Below, in pieces: positions 10,554 through 24,700 of a stretch of 64,000 bases of DNA. Under the pieces are notes generated by a model. It was given only the letters and a program-made list of their open reading frames with translations. It made no database searches and was not told the DNA's origin. A program made the translations under genes and the position numbers. The stretch covers positions 15,320,948-15,384,947 of the forward strand of contig OW203763.1 in the NCBI GenBank assembly GCA_934045905.1, given 5' to 3'. Source of the stretch: Leuctra nigra (lineage: Eukaryota > Arthropoda > Insecta > Plecoptera > Leuctridae). Positions within the stretch are counted from its first letter, which is position 1; each line of letters starts with the position of its first letter.

Positions 10554-11720
10554 CTAATGCCAACTAAAATGCCTTCAGTTGGATTCATAGTAATTGAAAG
10601 ACATTCCGGAACAGATTTGTACCAAGGTTTTTGATCAAATAGCTTTATTAATATCCAAAACTAAATTGTCTTTGTAGAAATTGTCAGAAACTTCGACCAT
10701 TCAAATATTTACAATGTGAAAAATGTTTATTAGCATTCAGATATATTTATTTTATTGAGTAACCTTAGAAATATGAACAGTCACTTCATTGCAAATATAA
10801 CTTCGATGATCAAACTTGACGCTAACTAAGGAATTAGTGACACTTTTAAACCTTCGCTTCTAGTTCAATCATAAAAGTTGTATTGGGGTTTATATTTCTA
10901 TTGGCTGACTCAAGAAATAGGTAGCTGCTAATTATTTGTCACAATGTAAATAACTTGTTTCATATGACCATATTTTGGGAAAATGTAATCTACTACCTGA
11001 GGTTACAGTGAACTTGAATTTCGTAGAGAAGAGGGTGGAAACAAGCCATTACAATGTACGTGTGTGTAATCTGTGGCCAATTAGATAATCAGTTATCTCA
11101 TTCTTAGTGAGACATACCAACTGTTTAATATGCAGTACATACTTAGGCATTGACATAATGACATTACATTACAAGAATGCTACTGAAGTAAGGCTCATCG
11201 TCTGGGAGCATCAATTTTGTGAATACCTTGATTAATATGATCCATTCCGGCAATGTTTGATGTGTTACTATGAATCACACTATTAACTGATTATGCTTAT
11301 TTAAATTATCTTTTAATATCACAGTACTACCACATCCATGGAACTGGACTGTAAAAAAATACCCAACATCATCTTTAGAACCAAATCATCTTTCCGTTAT
11401 ATTGTCGAGTTTCGAAAGAGTTGGCAGTCCTGTGCCTTCTAGGTCTTTAAGTTTTCTTTATATTCTCATATGGTTGAAGATGTTATCATAGAAATTGTTA
11501 ATAATTCACCATGGCGAAATAGCTGTTCGGGATTTGCTAGGTCTGTCTGGCTATCTGGTTGAAAAATGTACTGTCCTGAAGTGCTACTAGGTGAAGAAAT
11601 AATCAGCAAAATAATTAATAGTAGTACACAAGTTTCTCTATTCAGAACTTGACTAGTTGAATAAAGTGATGGTTTTTATTAAGACTCTGCTGTTGCAATG
11701 AAGGTCATATGCCTTTATTA
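10554..11720 (+). other. Probable 3' UTR and flank of ceramide synthase
   Basis: No ORF of note follows the stop codon. The first clear AATAAA after it is at 11660-11665, which would give a 3' UTR of about 1.1 kb. This poly(A) signal is only a guess from the hexamer. Confidence 0.35.
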
Positions 11721-11961
11721 AGAGCGATCATACTTTTTTTTACCGCCATTGGGCGGCCATGGAGCGGTTTTAGAGAGAAATACAAAATATAAATGTCCAT
11801 ATTTGTAAACGGTTATGAATATTAAAAAAAAGAAAGACATGACATGTATTTCTTGATTTTTCGATATTCATAACTGTTTAAAATATGGAAATTTATATTT
11901 TGTATTTCCCTCGAAAACCACTCCAAACCGCCTGATGGAGTGAAAAAAGTATGACCGCTCT
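11721..11961. mobile_element. Foldback MITE with cgnccattgggcgg-type ends
   Basis: The left part (agagcgatcatac ... ggagcggttttag ... tacaaaatataaat) and right part (atttatattttgtatttccctc ... gtatgaccgctct) are inverted repeats over about 100 bp each. The larger foldback at 30266-30711 has the same end organisation, so both belong to one family. Confidence 0.65.
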
Positions 11962-11996
11962 ATGATTGCTTGAACTAAAGTTTAGTTTACAGCTCG

Positions 11997-12132
11997 GCAA
12001 CAAGTGCTCGACGCTTTGACGTTAGCCAATCAGGTGGCTCAGCTCGGACATGCCGGAGCGCCGACCTTGAAACATAAACCATGTTGATCTTTCAAGGTCG
12101 GCGCTTCGATGCGTCAAGCTGTAAACGCACCT
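11997..12132. repeat. GC-rich hairpin MITE, copy 1
   Basis: 'gtttacagctcggcaac' and 'gcgtcaagctgtaaacgc' are inverted ends. The core gcgccgacctt...aaggtcggcgc is a second stem around 'aaccatgttgatct'. A related element in opposite orientation is at 38351-38520. It is distinctly more GC-rich than its surroundings. Confidence 0.55.
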
Positions 12133-15100
12133 TGGTATTTATTAAAACGGTGAAATCTACACACATTGGTATTTAGCGGTTGAAGAAAGCATTAAGAGAA
12201 ATCAACAGTTCTTTTGCACTGTTCTTCCAACTTTTTTTTGTTGTCTTCACACAAACAGAATTTTAAAAAAAATTAGCGACCATTTCAAGTTTACTGGATG
12301 ATATTATACATCATGCTGGGAGTACATACATAACGACTTCTGGTATAACCGCAAAGTCTTAAATACAATATTTATATAGTCGTATTTAACACTCTGAGAT
12401 CGTACCAGAATTCGGTTAGTATTTAGTCTAGTAAGCTTAAATGGTCGCTTATATACATTTTTAAATTCTGTTAGTGTGTGTATCTTAAAGACAAAACTAA
12501 AAACAAACACTTTGAAGAACCGTGCGCATTGCGATGGCTTCTTAAGAAGGTGAAATAGATATTTGATAAATTTCTGTTAGTCGAAACAATGCTCTACGAA
12601 GTATAATAGTTTGAAGTATCTCCAGAGACAATGAGAGTATTTTTGACTAGTCAAAATTCCAAAGTAACTGAAAAACACATTTTTTAAGTTATTTTTCAAC
12701 TAGTCGCGATTTTGATGAGTGTGTTACATTAATAAGTTATTTCATAGTGTACTTTTTGACTACATACTTATAATTCCATACTACATAATTTCTACCAGGT
12801 AAGGCATTAACTCAGGGGTATTATTTCCTTAATCTAATCACTTCCATATTAATTTTCTCATTTGTAACTACTTAACAATGTGCAATAAATGCTATTTCTT
12901 CAGTGGCGAACTATTATCAATTCTATTTTTGATCAATGATTATTGATTATGATTAAAATATAAAAATTTGAGTAACTACGTATTTTCCAACTACCTATTT
13001 TCTTCAGATGCTGTGTAGTTTGTATTTTGGTACTTGAGATAAAATCAAATAATAAGTAATAACTGAAAAGATATCTTGGGGCAGTCACAGCTTAGGCCTA
13101 TATTTCTATAAACATCACGGCATTGGTTCATTCCAACACTAATCCCTATTTTTCAACTCGTAGATATGCATTCGACATAAATGTCAATCGTTTATAAATG
13201 GTGTCTGCCATTTTAGATATTCTCTTTTTTTATTGGTTACGGTAAAAAAGAACGAAACCTATGCCACCAATTTTGCTTTACACATGGGCATTCTTGGGTG
13301 GAGGGTGCAACCACAATACTGACTTCGAATTTCCTTCCTTGCTTTAATTCTCGGACAGGATGTTGGGAACTACTCGACTTATAATCAATAATCATTAAAG
13401 TTAATGTATGTTTTAAAAAAACTGCTGTAATGCAAAGCATTTGTGATCTATGAAAAGACAAGGATGTAGTGTAATATGTAGAGAAAGATATTGTGGACCG
13501 ATAAGTAAGATTGGTCATAGAATGGAGATAGATACCTTACATTCCACTGCCACAATATGCTATGAGCATTTCCATGCATTCTTCAAACTGACATTCTTGA
13601 CCAGTTACTACTTTGCATTGTGAAGAATCATTTGCGTCTTGAGACTGGATGTTTTAAATCAATACACACTGTTACCTGGAATTAATCAACACTCCTTAGT
13701 TGATGAATGGTGTTGTACAGGAACTGGTCTACAAAAAATATTGTATTGTTTGCCTCACGTAGTCACAGATTTTGTTATTGAGAACATGTTATATAGTTAC
13801 GAATAAACAGAGCTTTAAAAATACAGAAAAATAACAGTCCATACTGCTATTGTAATCAATGTTATCAGTAATCAATCAGTAATCAATGTTATTATTCTAT
13901 TATCAAAAGAAATTCTTTACAAAAAAGTTTAAGGATAAATAATTAATATTTTGGACATTCGCTTCATATCTACTTCAATGACGAACTATAGAATTTAAAC
14001 ATGTGACAGGAAATATATGTATTGATTTTAAACCAATTGCATTTGGTACAAGAGGAGACCATTTGCTTTTCCTTGTCAGTTGATTATTTTATTTTTAATT
14101 GTAACAAAGTGAGTGATGGTCGTATGTAGAAGGCTGAGCAGGTGATTAATGGTCATTAGTCGGTGAGAGATGATCATTCTTCCATTTTACAGTATAATTA
14201 TTGGTGAAATGTGAAACATTATTTTACTTAAGGAACCTACACAAATGTACCTCTATTTAAAAATTTGTTGTCCAGACTGTTGTTTATATATTGGACCTCA
14301 TAATAAATTCTAGTATGTTAAAGTATTTGCAACAGTTTACTCTTTTCATTGTGTTAATTACATATTCATTCCCTATACCAATGCCCAGAAAACGTGATTA
14401 TACGAATATGTGCACTATATCCAAACTAAGGGATTTTGAAAAGTGAGATCACTAAATACATTTCCTTCTAGAAACAACATGAGACCAAGTGATGAAGGTT
14501 CTCTGCCAAAACGAATGATGTTCAGCAGTGTATTTGATATTAGTTCATATTAGATAAGTGATTTTTCCCTTGTATGGAGAATAATGAAGGAAATGTATTA
14601 GAAATATTTTAATCAGACTTCAACCATTGATAAACCTTATTTTTAAACCATACACAATTACCTTTGTTGGTACTATTGAAAGTGGCATAGCATGTTATTT
14701 TTGATAAATAGGTTGTAGACAGACCATCACTTGATTGTTTAATAATATTCTCTGTCTCATTTAAAATAACCGAGGGCAAAGGTTGTCTGTGCAGGAGATC
14801 TGAAAGTAACTTTCATGATTTTTTTGTACACTATACAACATTCTCTGCACCTGTTTTCACTCAGGTATGAGAATGGTACCAATTCAGAATGAAAAAAATC
14901 ATTGTTACAAAGGTTTTCCGTGTTTAATATGTTGCACTTCTCTTTTATTTCGTCATTATATTCTTTGTAAACTCGGCTCAATTTACAGTCTTTCAAATGC
15001 CACCCCCTGAAAATTCTATCTTCTTGGAATAAAAGTTGAATAACTGGCACCACTTGGAATGTCAAGTATATTTCAAAAATACTCTGAAACATTCCAACAC

Positions 15101-15644
15101 ATTAGGTTTACAACAAACATCGAAATTTCAGTTTTGCTTTACACACTGGTTTGAAGGGACCATGTCTCCATGCAGTTCATGAGAATGTACCTAGTAATTC
15201 TGATTATTGTGATGTCTGAATTGCTTGTGGCATTATTTATTTTATGAGGATTGAAAGAATATGAAAGGTTGAACATGCCCATGGAGAGTCATATCGTGAA
15301 GATATCACTACAAGAGCTTGCTCGGGTAGGGTTCTCATTGCGAAGGTCTGGGTTGAACATCAAGAGGTCTTTTGTGGTGTGTGTTCCTCAGTTGAACGGG
15401 GGAAAAAATTGAGTTGTTGGCTAGAGAAGAAGGCATTCATTAACTTCAAAATACTTTAAAAAGTACAAAAAGTTTATTTGTAAACCAATACAGAGATCAA
15501 TTCACAACCATAATAAGTTTTGACAACTTCAATGTGCAATCGAAGGTAAACATTGGAAATATCATATTCTAAACGTCGTCACAGGATCCATTCAAATAGA
15601 GACAAATATGAATAATAATTAAAATATCAAATTTTTTAGTCAAC
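12133..15644. other. Intergenic AT-rich stretch, no gene recognised
   Basis: This is the space between the converging ceramide synthase and the - strand gene ending at 18575. A 111-codon - strand frame at 14757-15092 is the longest; it matches no family I know, has no splice context and is probably chance. No element ends were found. Confidence 0.5.
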
Positions 15645-15770
15645 CTACCAATATCAATACCAACTTAAAAACACAATATTTGTGCCCAAACTAAAATGCA
15701 CCTATTTTACAGATTTGAGCTGAATTTGGGCACAAATATTGTAGTTTTAAGTTGGTGTACCTATTGTTAG
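15645..15770. repeat. Small foldback
   Basis: 'ccaacttaaaaacacaatat' followed by 'ttgtgcccaaa' is mirrored by 'tttgggcacaa' and 'atattgtagttttaagttgg' about 60 bp on. It is a simple hairpin, possibly a MITE remnant. No TSD seen. Confidence 0.5.
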
Positions 15771-17279
15771 GGTTCCCTCAAATAAGTTATGTTAATTATT
15801 TGTAAATTTTTCATAAATGAATGGTTCTAAAGTTATGACAGTACTAGTAATTATTAAAAGGAACTTGTTATACTGCCATGTTTTATTGTTTAGAGGCACA
15901 CACACTACTTTAGTACACTACATATGCATGAGTGATGATTTCAGACATATTCTTAATGGGGGAAACAAATACCTATATAAACTAGTGCATAAAACTGAAA
16001 ATACAGGTTTTCTGAAAATGAATATCAGGACAACATTTCCATAAGGGCATAAATGAAACAATGGGGGGGATGGGGGAGGGCCTTCTCGCTCTATGCGGGT
16101 AGGGGCGCATAGCCCAAGGTGGGTTAAATTATTAAATATATGGGTTTCTAATCTAGAAACCTTGCAGATAGCCCTAGGAGAATTTTGAATTTCTTAATTG
16201 GATTTATAGGGTTCTATTTATTTCTGATGTTCAATTAAATTGAAATTTTCTCAGAAGATCTCTGTAGTTAACACAACTAGAACAGTGCAAAATACTGATT
16301 GCTCTATAATTTCCATAAAATTTGGATAGAAGGGACATAGATATAGATAAAAAAAACTTTCTTCACTTAATATTTTCACAATAAGTTTTATATAAATAAA
16401 CAATAAATTATATATTGAACATTTCACAAACTTTATTATTATTGAATCTCTATAAGTTTTATAATTTAACTTCATCTTTAAACTCTCCAAGGGGGTCACT
16501 GATGGCCGGGTCCAATTGGGAATTTGTCCCCACTATATGCCTGAAATCATCATTGTACAAGGTGCGATAATCATGTAAGGCATTCATTGAATGATTACAT
16601 TTAAAATTTTAAATAAATATAGGTAGGTAACATAAATGATGAACTTTACAGCTTTGAAGAATAAGTCGACTTTAATAATAATAATGATCATTCATTATTA
16701 TTATTACGCTAATCGGACTATATAAACAGGCTTTCCAAAAATATGACTTTAAAATTAGTACAGAATAAATTTTTGCCTGTTTTAATCATCTACGTACAAA
16801 CGCATCTTATTGTAAGAGGCAGTGCGAACAATTTTTATTTTAAATCTTATGAAATCTCACATCAGTTCAATACTAAACAGAAATATAATATCAATCTGAT
16901 TTTATTACATAATTAATTTCTAGAATTTACATAGTGTGCCTGGCACATCTTACAATTCTATCCCATTGATACCAGAAAAATCAGTCTGTCGATTAATTAA
17001 TAAATAGTCATAATTAATTTAGTATGATAGACTGGAGATATAACAATATCTCTTTTAAGATACCATTTTTATGTAAAAGGTAAAAGAGCTTGGCACAATA
17101 CAGAACCATTTGTTTGAATCCGGTGGGACCCTTTCTATATTGTGAAAGGCATCAGGGTGTATTTACTCCCAATAGAAAAGCAAAGAAAGCATATTTTATG
17201 CTTTCATCAGAATAAAATATTTATTTATTTAATATGCATTTCTATTAATTGAACGTTATTAACACACCACACAGGAATA
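15771..17279. other. Intergenic, no gene recognised
   Basis: AT-rich. It contains a G-rich run at about 16063-16079 (three G blocks) followed by a short hairpin ctatgcg...cgcatag near 16093-16115. No credible ORF. Confidence 0.45.
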
Positions 17280-17543
17280 CTGCCGTGTTACGCATAAGCA
17301 ACGTATTGACCATCGGCGAAAGTGGGCATCACACTGGGTTGCAAACCGCGTGGCACCCGCGTATGGACCAAATTATCAATAATCAATATGCTCATGCACA
17401 AAGACTAAAATTGGTCTTTGCACATGTGCAGAATGATCACGTGATCCATACGCGGGTTCCAGCCACGGATTGCTACAAAATGTGATACCCACTTAACCTG
17501 TATTTTCATGGTCAATATATGTTTCTTATGCGTAACATAGCAG
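17280..17543. mobile_element. Foldback MITE with long imperfect TIRs
   Basis: The left arm ctgccgtgttacgcataagc ... gaccat ... cgcgtatggac is mirrored by gtccatacgcg-like sequence ... atggtc ... cttatgcgtaacatagcag at the right. Nearly the whole 264 bp folds back on itself. No ORF with protein character. Confidence 0.6.
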
Positions 17544-18574
17544 AGTAGGAAATAGATCGTTTCAGGTCAGTACCTCGAGTCGTACCACTTTATAGAATGT
17601 TCGTTTATGCTTTAATAGGTACCTATATTTGAAAGTGCCTCCACTCCTAGTCAAGATCCTGGCACCACCATGGCATACATACTTTTGTTTTTCTTGTATC
17701 GATTCATAAATTATTAAATGTGTAAAAATGGTTACAAAACATTTTTACTCTTTGGATTCAAAGGTACGATACTAACATATTTTAAAAGCAAGACAAACAC
17801 TTTCAACAATTGATTTAGCCAATTAAAGTTTTAACCAAAGACTTAGTACACTAGTGTACACACAAAAAAAATGGGAAGAGTCCCATGTAAAGTCTCTCCT
17901 AATTGAATTTAATTTTCTCAACAAATGGTAACAATCTGGTTCAATAGACTATCAAGTTCCCAGTAGTTTGTGTTGAAAATTTTCGTAAATACCACTTTAT
18001 TATTTAGAGAGTCACGTAGTCAATGCAATTGTACTCCGTTGTTTATAACTTATTGCATATTATTGATTCAAACTCAAGAAAAAACGAGTAAAATAACAGA
18101 AATGCAAACAATTGCAAGCTACCTACCTCAAACAACAGCATCAGTCACATAAAAAAGTGATGCTCTAGACTAAAACCTCCTTGCTCTAGACCAGGTCTAC
18201 AAATTCTGTTCAGGGTTTAGAAAATCCAATATCATAACAATCATATTCAAATTCTATGCATGATTAGAGAAACAAGTACCTACCTATATCCTTGGTACCT
18301 AGATACTATACAGTAATTTAAAAGGGTAGCATAAAGCAGTGAATAAATAAACAAAATATTGGACAAGTCCAATAACAAATGAGATTTGACCAGATTCCAA
18401 GTCTAATATCATTGTGGTATGCGGAAATGTTAATAAAATCAAGATGCATACATTCAAATAAAGTCCCTTACTTGTACTCTTTCTTTCCTCACAGTGATAT
18501 CCTCGAAAATACACATACACCATTGAGAAATGGGTTCAGCAGATTCTAACTTGACCTGCTCTGACTACTTACAT
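17544..18574. other. 3' flank of the - strand gene
   Basis: Downstream (in - strand sense) of the stop codon at 18575. No protein signal. TTTATT on the + strand at about 17995, an AATAAA on the - strand, is one possible poly(A) signal, unsupported otherwise. Confidence 0.35.
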
Positions 18575-18796
18575 CTACAAAGATGGCAAAAGTTGCAGAT
18601 AGTTTTTCAGTGGCTCCGCATGTAGAGTGATGCGTGAAGGACTAAAGAATGTATTTGTTAGGAATGGTACATTCTTCGATCGAGACATTTTTGTCAGCAC
18701 CTCACGAACTAACCTCACCACCAAGGAACAGTTGTTTTCGTGATAACTGAAGTACTCTGGCATGTTCTTCAGTGTGGAAGAGGTGTATGGTTCGAA
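18575..18796 (-). CDS. Terminal coding exon of the CCCH gene
   Basis: The acceptor tctcttttcag precedes 18796. The exon continues in phase 0 from the exon at 21292 and ends at TAG 18575-18577. It reads FEPYTSSTLKNMPEYFSYHE and ends EPLKNYLQLLPSL. This is a normal-looking C-terminus of 73 residues. Confidence 0.75.
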   Translation of the reverse strand, partial: FEPYTSSTLKNMPEYFSYHENNCSLVVRLVREVLTKMSRSKNVPFLTNTFFSPSRITLHAEPLKNYLQLLPSL

Positions 18797-21700
18797 CTGA
18801 AAAGAGATGTGCATTGGATTTAAAATTAACTACATATAGGTAACAATTTCAAAGTACCAATTAGGGGTGTGTGAATCCAAGTTTTTTAATGCGAATCTGA
18901 GCCCGAATCCGAATCCCATAAGCTAACTTCGGCCTCTTGATTATTTGTTCATATTCACTAATTTATGATGTGTATTATATAAGATGTTTCAATGGAGGTA
19001 ATGTTCCTGATAGGGCACCAAATTTAGTGACACCACATCAGCCAGAACTATATTTTTCTTATTGCAGAAATTGTTTTGTAATAATTGTATTACTATATGC
19101 AATGTTTTCTTAAGGCATTTTCCATTGGCTGCTTCGGACCACCCCAGCTCGTTCTGGGAGCAGGTAGTCGAAATCGAGAGCGCACCGGAGCACCTTTTTC
19201 GTGTTCCATTGGCAGAACCGCTCGCTCTTGACTCGACCTTTCTTGCTCCCGATATTTCGGCGGAGAGGTCGAGAGCAACGCGGGATAACAAGAAATCAAA
19301 TAACTGGATGTCGTTGTTACCAAGAATTAGTAACGAATCCAGAGATAACTACATGTATAACATGATATAGTTCATTAATATTATTGTATTTATATAATAT
19401 TCTTCAAGACATTACAGTTTAGTGATGTAATTAATTACACGAATATTGATGTTCAAGAAAATCTAACCTCATTTGAAGCATCAACAAACCCGCCATTACA
19501 AAGCGTTTCGTATTCCATTGGGAGCAGTTCTAAAGCAGCACGGGGGCGGAGCATGACACCAGATAGCAACATTTGGCTTGAGTCGAGAGCAACCCAATGG
19601 GAAACGCCATTACATATTGTAAATATAATTGGCAGGGCCGGCTTAAGGCGTACGCGACGTACGCGGTCGCGTACGGCGGCACATTCAGATAGGCGGCAAT
19701 TTCAGCATTTTTCGAAAATTTAAGTGGGTTTTTCACGGAGAGAGCAAGTAAAAAATTTTGCTATCAGTGTAATAGAACTTCCTTCCAGTTCGCCAGAATT
19801 TCCCAAGATAATTGAATACTTAATCAAATATTGTCCGGTCAATATGTCTCCGATTGACCTGATTTTTTTTATGTAGATTCCCAAAAGATGTCTCTTGAGG
19901 CCACCGTTTGCGAAATGTTGATACTCGTTCTGTGAGAGACGCAATAAATCACTAAAAAACCCAGTCTTTCTAAAATTTAAGGGTTGTTTGTAAATTTGGG
20001 GTTAAGCAAATAATAATTATTCGATTAAAACAATAACGTAGGTAGATAGATTCGTCGATCTTTCAACATTATTCTGACGCAAAGATAATGAAATTATCTC
20101 AATTTTCGCGGAAGATTTCCTTGATCATGTAACACATCCATATATATGACAATTTTCACTTTTAAGGGGGATACCTTGTATTATCATGTTAGGTATTTGA
20201 CCAATATTCAAGCTCGGAAGAAATAAAAACATTTTTTTTACTAGGTCAATTTTTTTCATAAATGATACGGATACCTTAAACACATATTATCTTGTTCATG
20301 TTATGTTAGCGCATGAAAAATGACCAAGAAAATTGATTTCAATGTTGCAGTAATTTTACCAGAAATGTGTAAAAAAATCTGGGCTGTGACCCGGACCTCC
20401 CCCCCCCCCCCAAAATAAGGGATTCGTCTAAAAAAAATACGTACCTACATTTAAAAAATGCTTGGAGTCGAGTTAAAATGTCAAAAATTTCCGGAGGCTG
20501 CGCCCCGTACTTGCATATGTTGATACTTTCAAACCTATTCTTAAACCTCTTAGACCATTGAATGGACATTTGTAATTTATATTTCAATTTGTCAAAAATA
20601 GCTACACTGCGATTAAAAAATGCACCAAACACCGAAATTTAATCCTGAAGGTAAAGGGTGATGTGAAAAATTTGAATCTAATATTTTTTCGAATCCAAAC
20701 TCGATTTGAAATTCTATGGATTCGCACACCCCTACAAACAAACTAGATGTTGAAATAATAATTGACAATATCCTATACTTTGGACAATAATTAATAATGT
20801 TGCACAGAAACCTAACACTTTATTATTCGTAGGTATGTAGGTACTTTTATAAAGAGATGGATTTTTTATCTTTACTTTCATTATGTTAATTAAGGCAGGT
20901 TATTAAGTCAAAACTGCATGTGGAGCTATGTGTATGTAACTAATATTAGGTACCTATTAGACATTCAAAACTATTTTTTCTCAAGTCGCATAATCAACAA
21001 CATCACTGGTTCAAGCTACAAGGCTCAAAGCTATTCCATGAAAACTGAGAAATATTCAGAATTAAAAATACAATTATTTAACTAGGGAATTGATTATTAT
21101 AAGCACCATGTTGCTGCCTGCAAACCTCCAAATAAAAGATGAATGACAAATCCTCCAAGTTTAATAAAATAGATCTAAGAGATAATTACTCCATGCAAGT
21201 ACAATTTAGAAAGTTAAAGGTCAAACTATGCTATGTACACTGCATTATGTACTATGTAACACTGCTATGTATTATGTAAACGTGTACATACCTTTATCAT
21301 TATGTGTACACATGGCAGGTCCTTATTCAATTGGGTATACTGCTTGTGCAAGGTAACAAAGAGAGCGTTGATTATCACTTCAATCTCTTCAACTACGTAT
21401 GTAGAGTAGATGGTAATGTATGTGTTACCTGGGATGACCTTCAAAAGAAAAGAGGGAGACAGTAATGAGCGATCAGTATCACTGATATGTTCCCTAGGTG
21501 GAATGTTTGTTCATTCCAATGTTCAGACCAGTACATAACAATATTTAACTATGTACAAATAATACATTCAAAAGACAAGAAAAATAAATTTGATATACTA
21601 CAATTATTATTTGATATATTACTTATCACTTCATTGATAGGTTTTGAATTTGATGCAAGTATTTCAAAATTATATTGCTGCATTCAAGACTAGTCCCCAG

Positions 21701-24700
21701 TAAAAATATTACATCCAATTAAAGGGCAAAGTGAAAAAAAGTTAAGTTATTATTATTGTCATAGTATTATTATTATTGTCAACATTGATGAAATGGATGT
21801 TAAGTACATATATTGTAACCCAGCGAAAGAGCTGAAAACAATAAAATAAATAAATACAAATACAAGTCACTAATTTCATTAAGTTACGTTCTCTTATATT
21901 AATCTTGGTATGTCTTACCAATGTCTGTGTTGTGGAATTTCAGAGTGCAAGTGTAATTTATCTGGCTTATGTTATTTCTAATAAGAAACATTAATACTAG
22001 GTACTTTAATTTATATAACATTTTCATCAATAATATTCTAGTTTGTAATCAATAAAGATGGTCGTATAGACCCAATACCCATGCTCTGATAATTTACAAA
22101 GGGTAAATAAAAAACCAACTTTAAGTCAACCTCGTTATAGGTATTTTATTTTATGAAAACATGAATGCTCAAAATTTTCCCAGAATTTTAAAACAGTTAT
22201 TTAAAGTACATTCCTGGACACGGAAAATGGTCCGCAGTCAATATTCACTCGACTCTTAGGCTAGTATTTATTATTTATTTAAAGTAATTTTTCGGCCCTA
22301 AACTCACACTAGCCATCCGGTCTTTGTGCCAAAAAATTACATTAAAATAAATGTTAATACTAGCCGTAGTGTCACTTGAACATTGACCGCAGACCAATTT
22401 CAGTGTCTAGGAGTGTACCAATGTGCAACATACAGAACTACCTAAGTATTTTTTACCCAATAGTTCATCTTATGTACCACTACCAACTGTTAATCCAATA
22501 AACTTGCTTCAGTTGACCCAACTGGTTTTTTACACTGTGCCCTTCAATTGTCAAGTATTGTGTCCTGCTTGTTTACCATGGATGGCACTGGCAGGTAGTA
22601 TCTCTGTAACACCGCTTGCTTGAAAACCCGATCTGTTGCCTGGTTCTTAGTTTTCAAGACTACAAGGAGAAGACGTACAACATTCTCGTCCACAGCCTCT
22701 GAGGTGTGGCTGAAGACTTCTGCAGCTTCAAAAGACAACTGCGACTTAATCAGCTGTAGTAAAATTTCTGATAGAAACTTGCCCAAGACTGAAACAAAAA
22801 ATAAACTAAAATATATAAAATATATATAATGTACACTACATGTAAATGTATTTATAATATAATAATATGTAGGTATTTATTTTAATAATGTAAAATTATA
22901 TAAAATGCAGATAATTTTGTATTTTATCAGTGTAAATGGTAAATGCATTAAATATTTATAATTACATAGTATGATTGATTGTATGATATTAGTTAGTGTA
23001 TTTTCTACGATTTCAATTGGCTGTCGGCTGTAAATAAAATGTGTATGTATGTATTTGACAAATCGATCAGCCCGCACACAAGTGTCTTAAATCACGTCTA
23101 TAATATTGAAACATTACATCTTTTTTATTTGTATGACTAGAAGCGTTGACACACCCAGTCGCCAAACTTGACAGAAAGTATTCAGTGGCAAATAAAAAAT
23201 GTAACCAAGTAAATTAAATACAAATAAAGGAGATATAAAAAAAACTTTACTTCCAAAGTTGGAAGTTTACTTGACAATACCTACAGCAGTCTTTGAGTTA
23301 CATTCCTTCAATTTGCAAGTGTCAATACTCACATTTCACCAACAATTCATTCTCCGTGTACAGGACATTTAAGAATAACCCGTGGGCCAGTACGATGTTT
23401 GGAACCTTGAGTAAAGTTGACATAATTGTCTCACACAATCTATCCCGTACCAAAATGTCCCCTTCAGTTGCATACAATTTCCAATCATTGGTGCTGGTCT
23501 GCAGGAGATTGAAATCTACAAGAAAAATCATATCTCAATAAAATAGTCATTTTAATGCATTTTATTCTAAATCCTTGTACATGACATGGAAATTACACTT
23601 CCCTCCCTTTACCACACTTTCAATTGAAACCAACAATTATTATTGAATTTTACAAATAATTATAATGTCCCCCACTGTGAAATGGCATTGTAAATATTAT
23701 TCAAAAATTTATTAGCCTGTAATTTTTTTTAGCACATTTTAGTAGGTATTTAGTGTGTAAGTTGGAGCGGACACTTTTTTTGTCTGGGGCTTAACGTCGC
23801 ACTGTTCTGCAGCGAGGCTAATGGCGACGGATGAATGATTATTATGAGGATGATTGGGAGATGATGGTGAAGAGTAGGAAAGGATGGAAGGTGGGAAGGA
23901 GGCTGCCGTGGCCTATTAGTAGGGTACCTTCCCAGCATTTGCCTGTCGACTGAGGGAAAACCACGAAAAAACCCCAGTCAGGAAGGACGGCCGCGGGAAT
24001 CGAACCCGGGCCTCCGGAATACAAGCTCAGAGCGTTAACCACTCAGCCAACCTGTTCCGTGGAAAGGACACTCACCTTGGCTTAATAAAAGTCAGTGAGA
24101 CTGAGATGTCTTATGTAAAGAAAAAATTAAACAAATAAAATAATAATAATGAAGAGGAATTTGAAACAATAATAACGAAGAGAAATTTGAAAGAATTGAA
24201 TATTTCCGAGCATTTTATAAATTTTTTTAAAAAGGCATTCCTTAAAAAAATTAAGTTTATTCGAGTCCCAGAATTATTAAAGGATGGGGGGGGGGCAAAC
24301 ACTCTCCAGGTGTGGTACCCCCCCCCCCCCCCCCCCCCACCCCCCATAATGAAAACCATTCCTATGCTTCTGCTGGCACATAAATAGCGAAAAGAAAAGA
24401 CTCAAAATAATCAAAGACGAACAAAGAAAATCAACTAAATTAAATCAAAGTGCCTTTAAAGTATTACCTAAGTAAATTTAAGTAAAGAAACGATCTCTGT
24501 GCGGCTGATAGCTTATGGTTCATATTATCACAAATTAGTTCAACTTGAGCAAAAACACTGCATGTGTCTGCCAAGTACTAGTTTATTTATTTATTTATTT
24601 ATTGAAGTTTTTGAGGAGTGTGAAGGGGGTGACAAGAATGGATAGGATCCAAAGTAGGAAGATAAGAAAAGAGCTTGGGGTTGAAAGATTGGTGTTCAAG

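Noticed and set aside
14757..15092. 111-codon - strand frame in the intergenic region
   Set aside because: No recognisable domain, no splice context, no repeat relation. A frame of this length is expected by chance in AT-rich DNA.
24000..24060. Possible tRNA gene on the - strand
   Set aside because: A and B boxes are present, but the sequence lacks a closed cloverleaf and continues into a SINE body with a conserved 3' domain and flanking repeats.
24315..24350. Long poly-C tracts (also at 20400, 37022 and 40190)
   Set aside because: Simple homopolymers, likely unstable and poorly sequenced. No further structure was seen around them.
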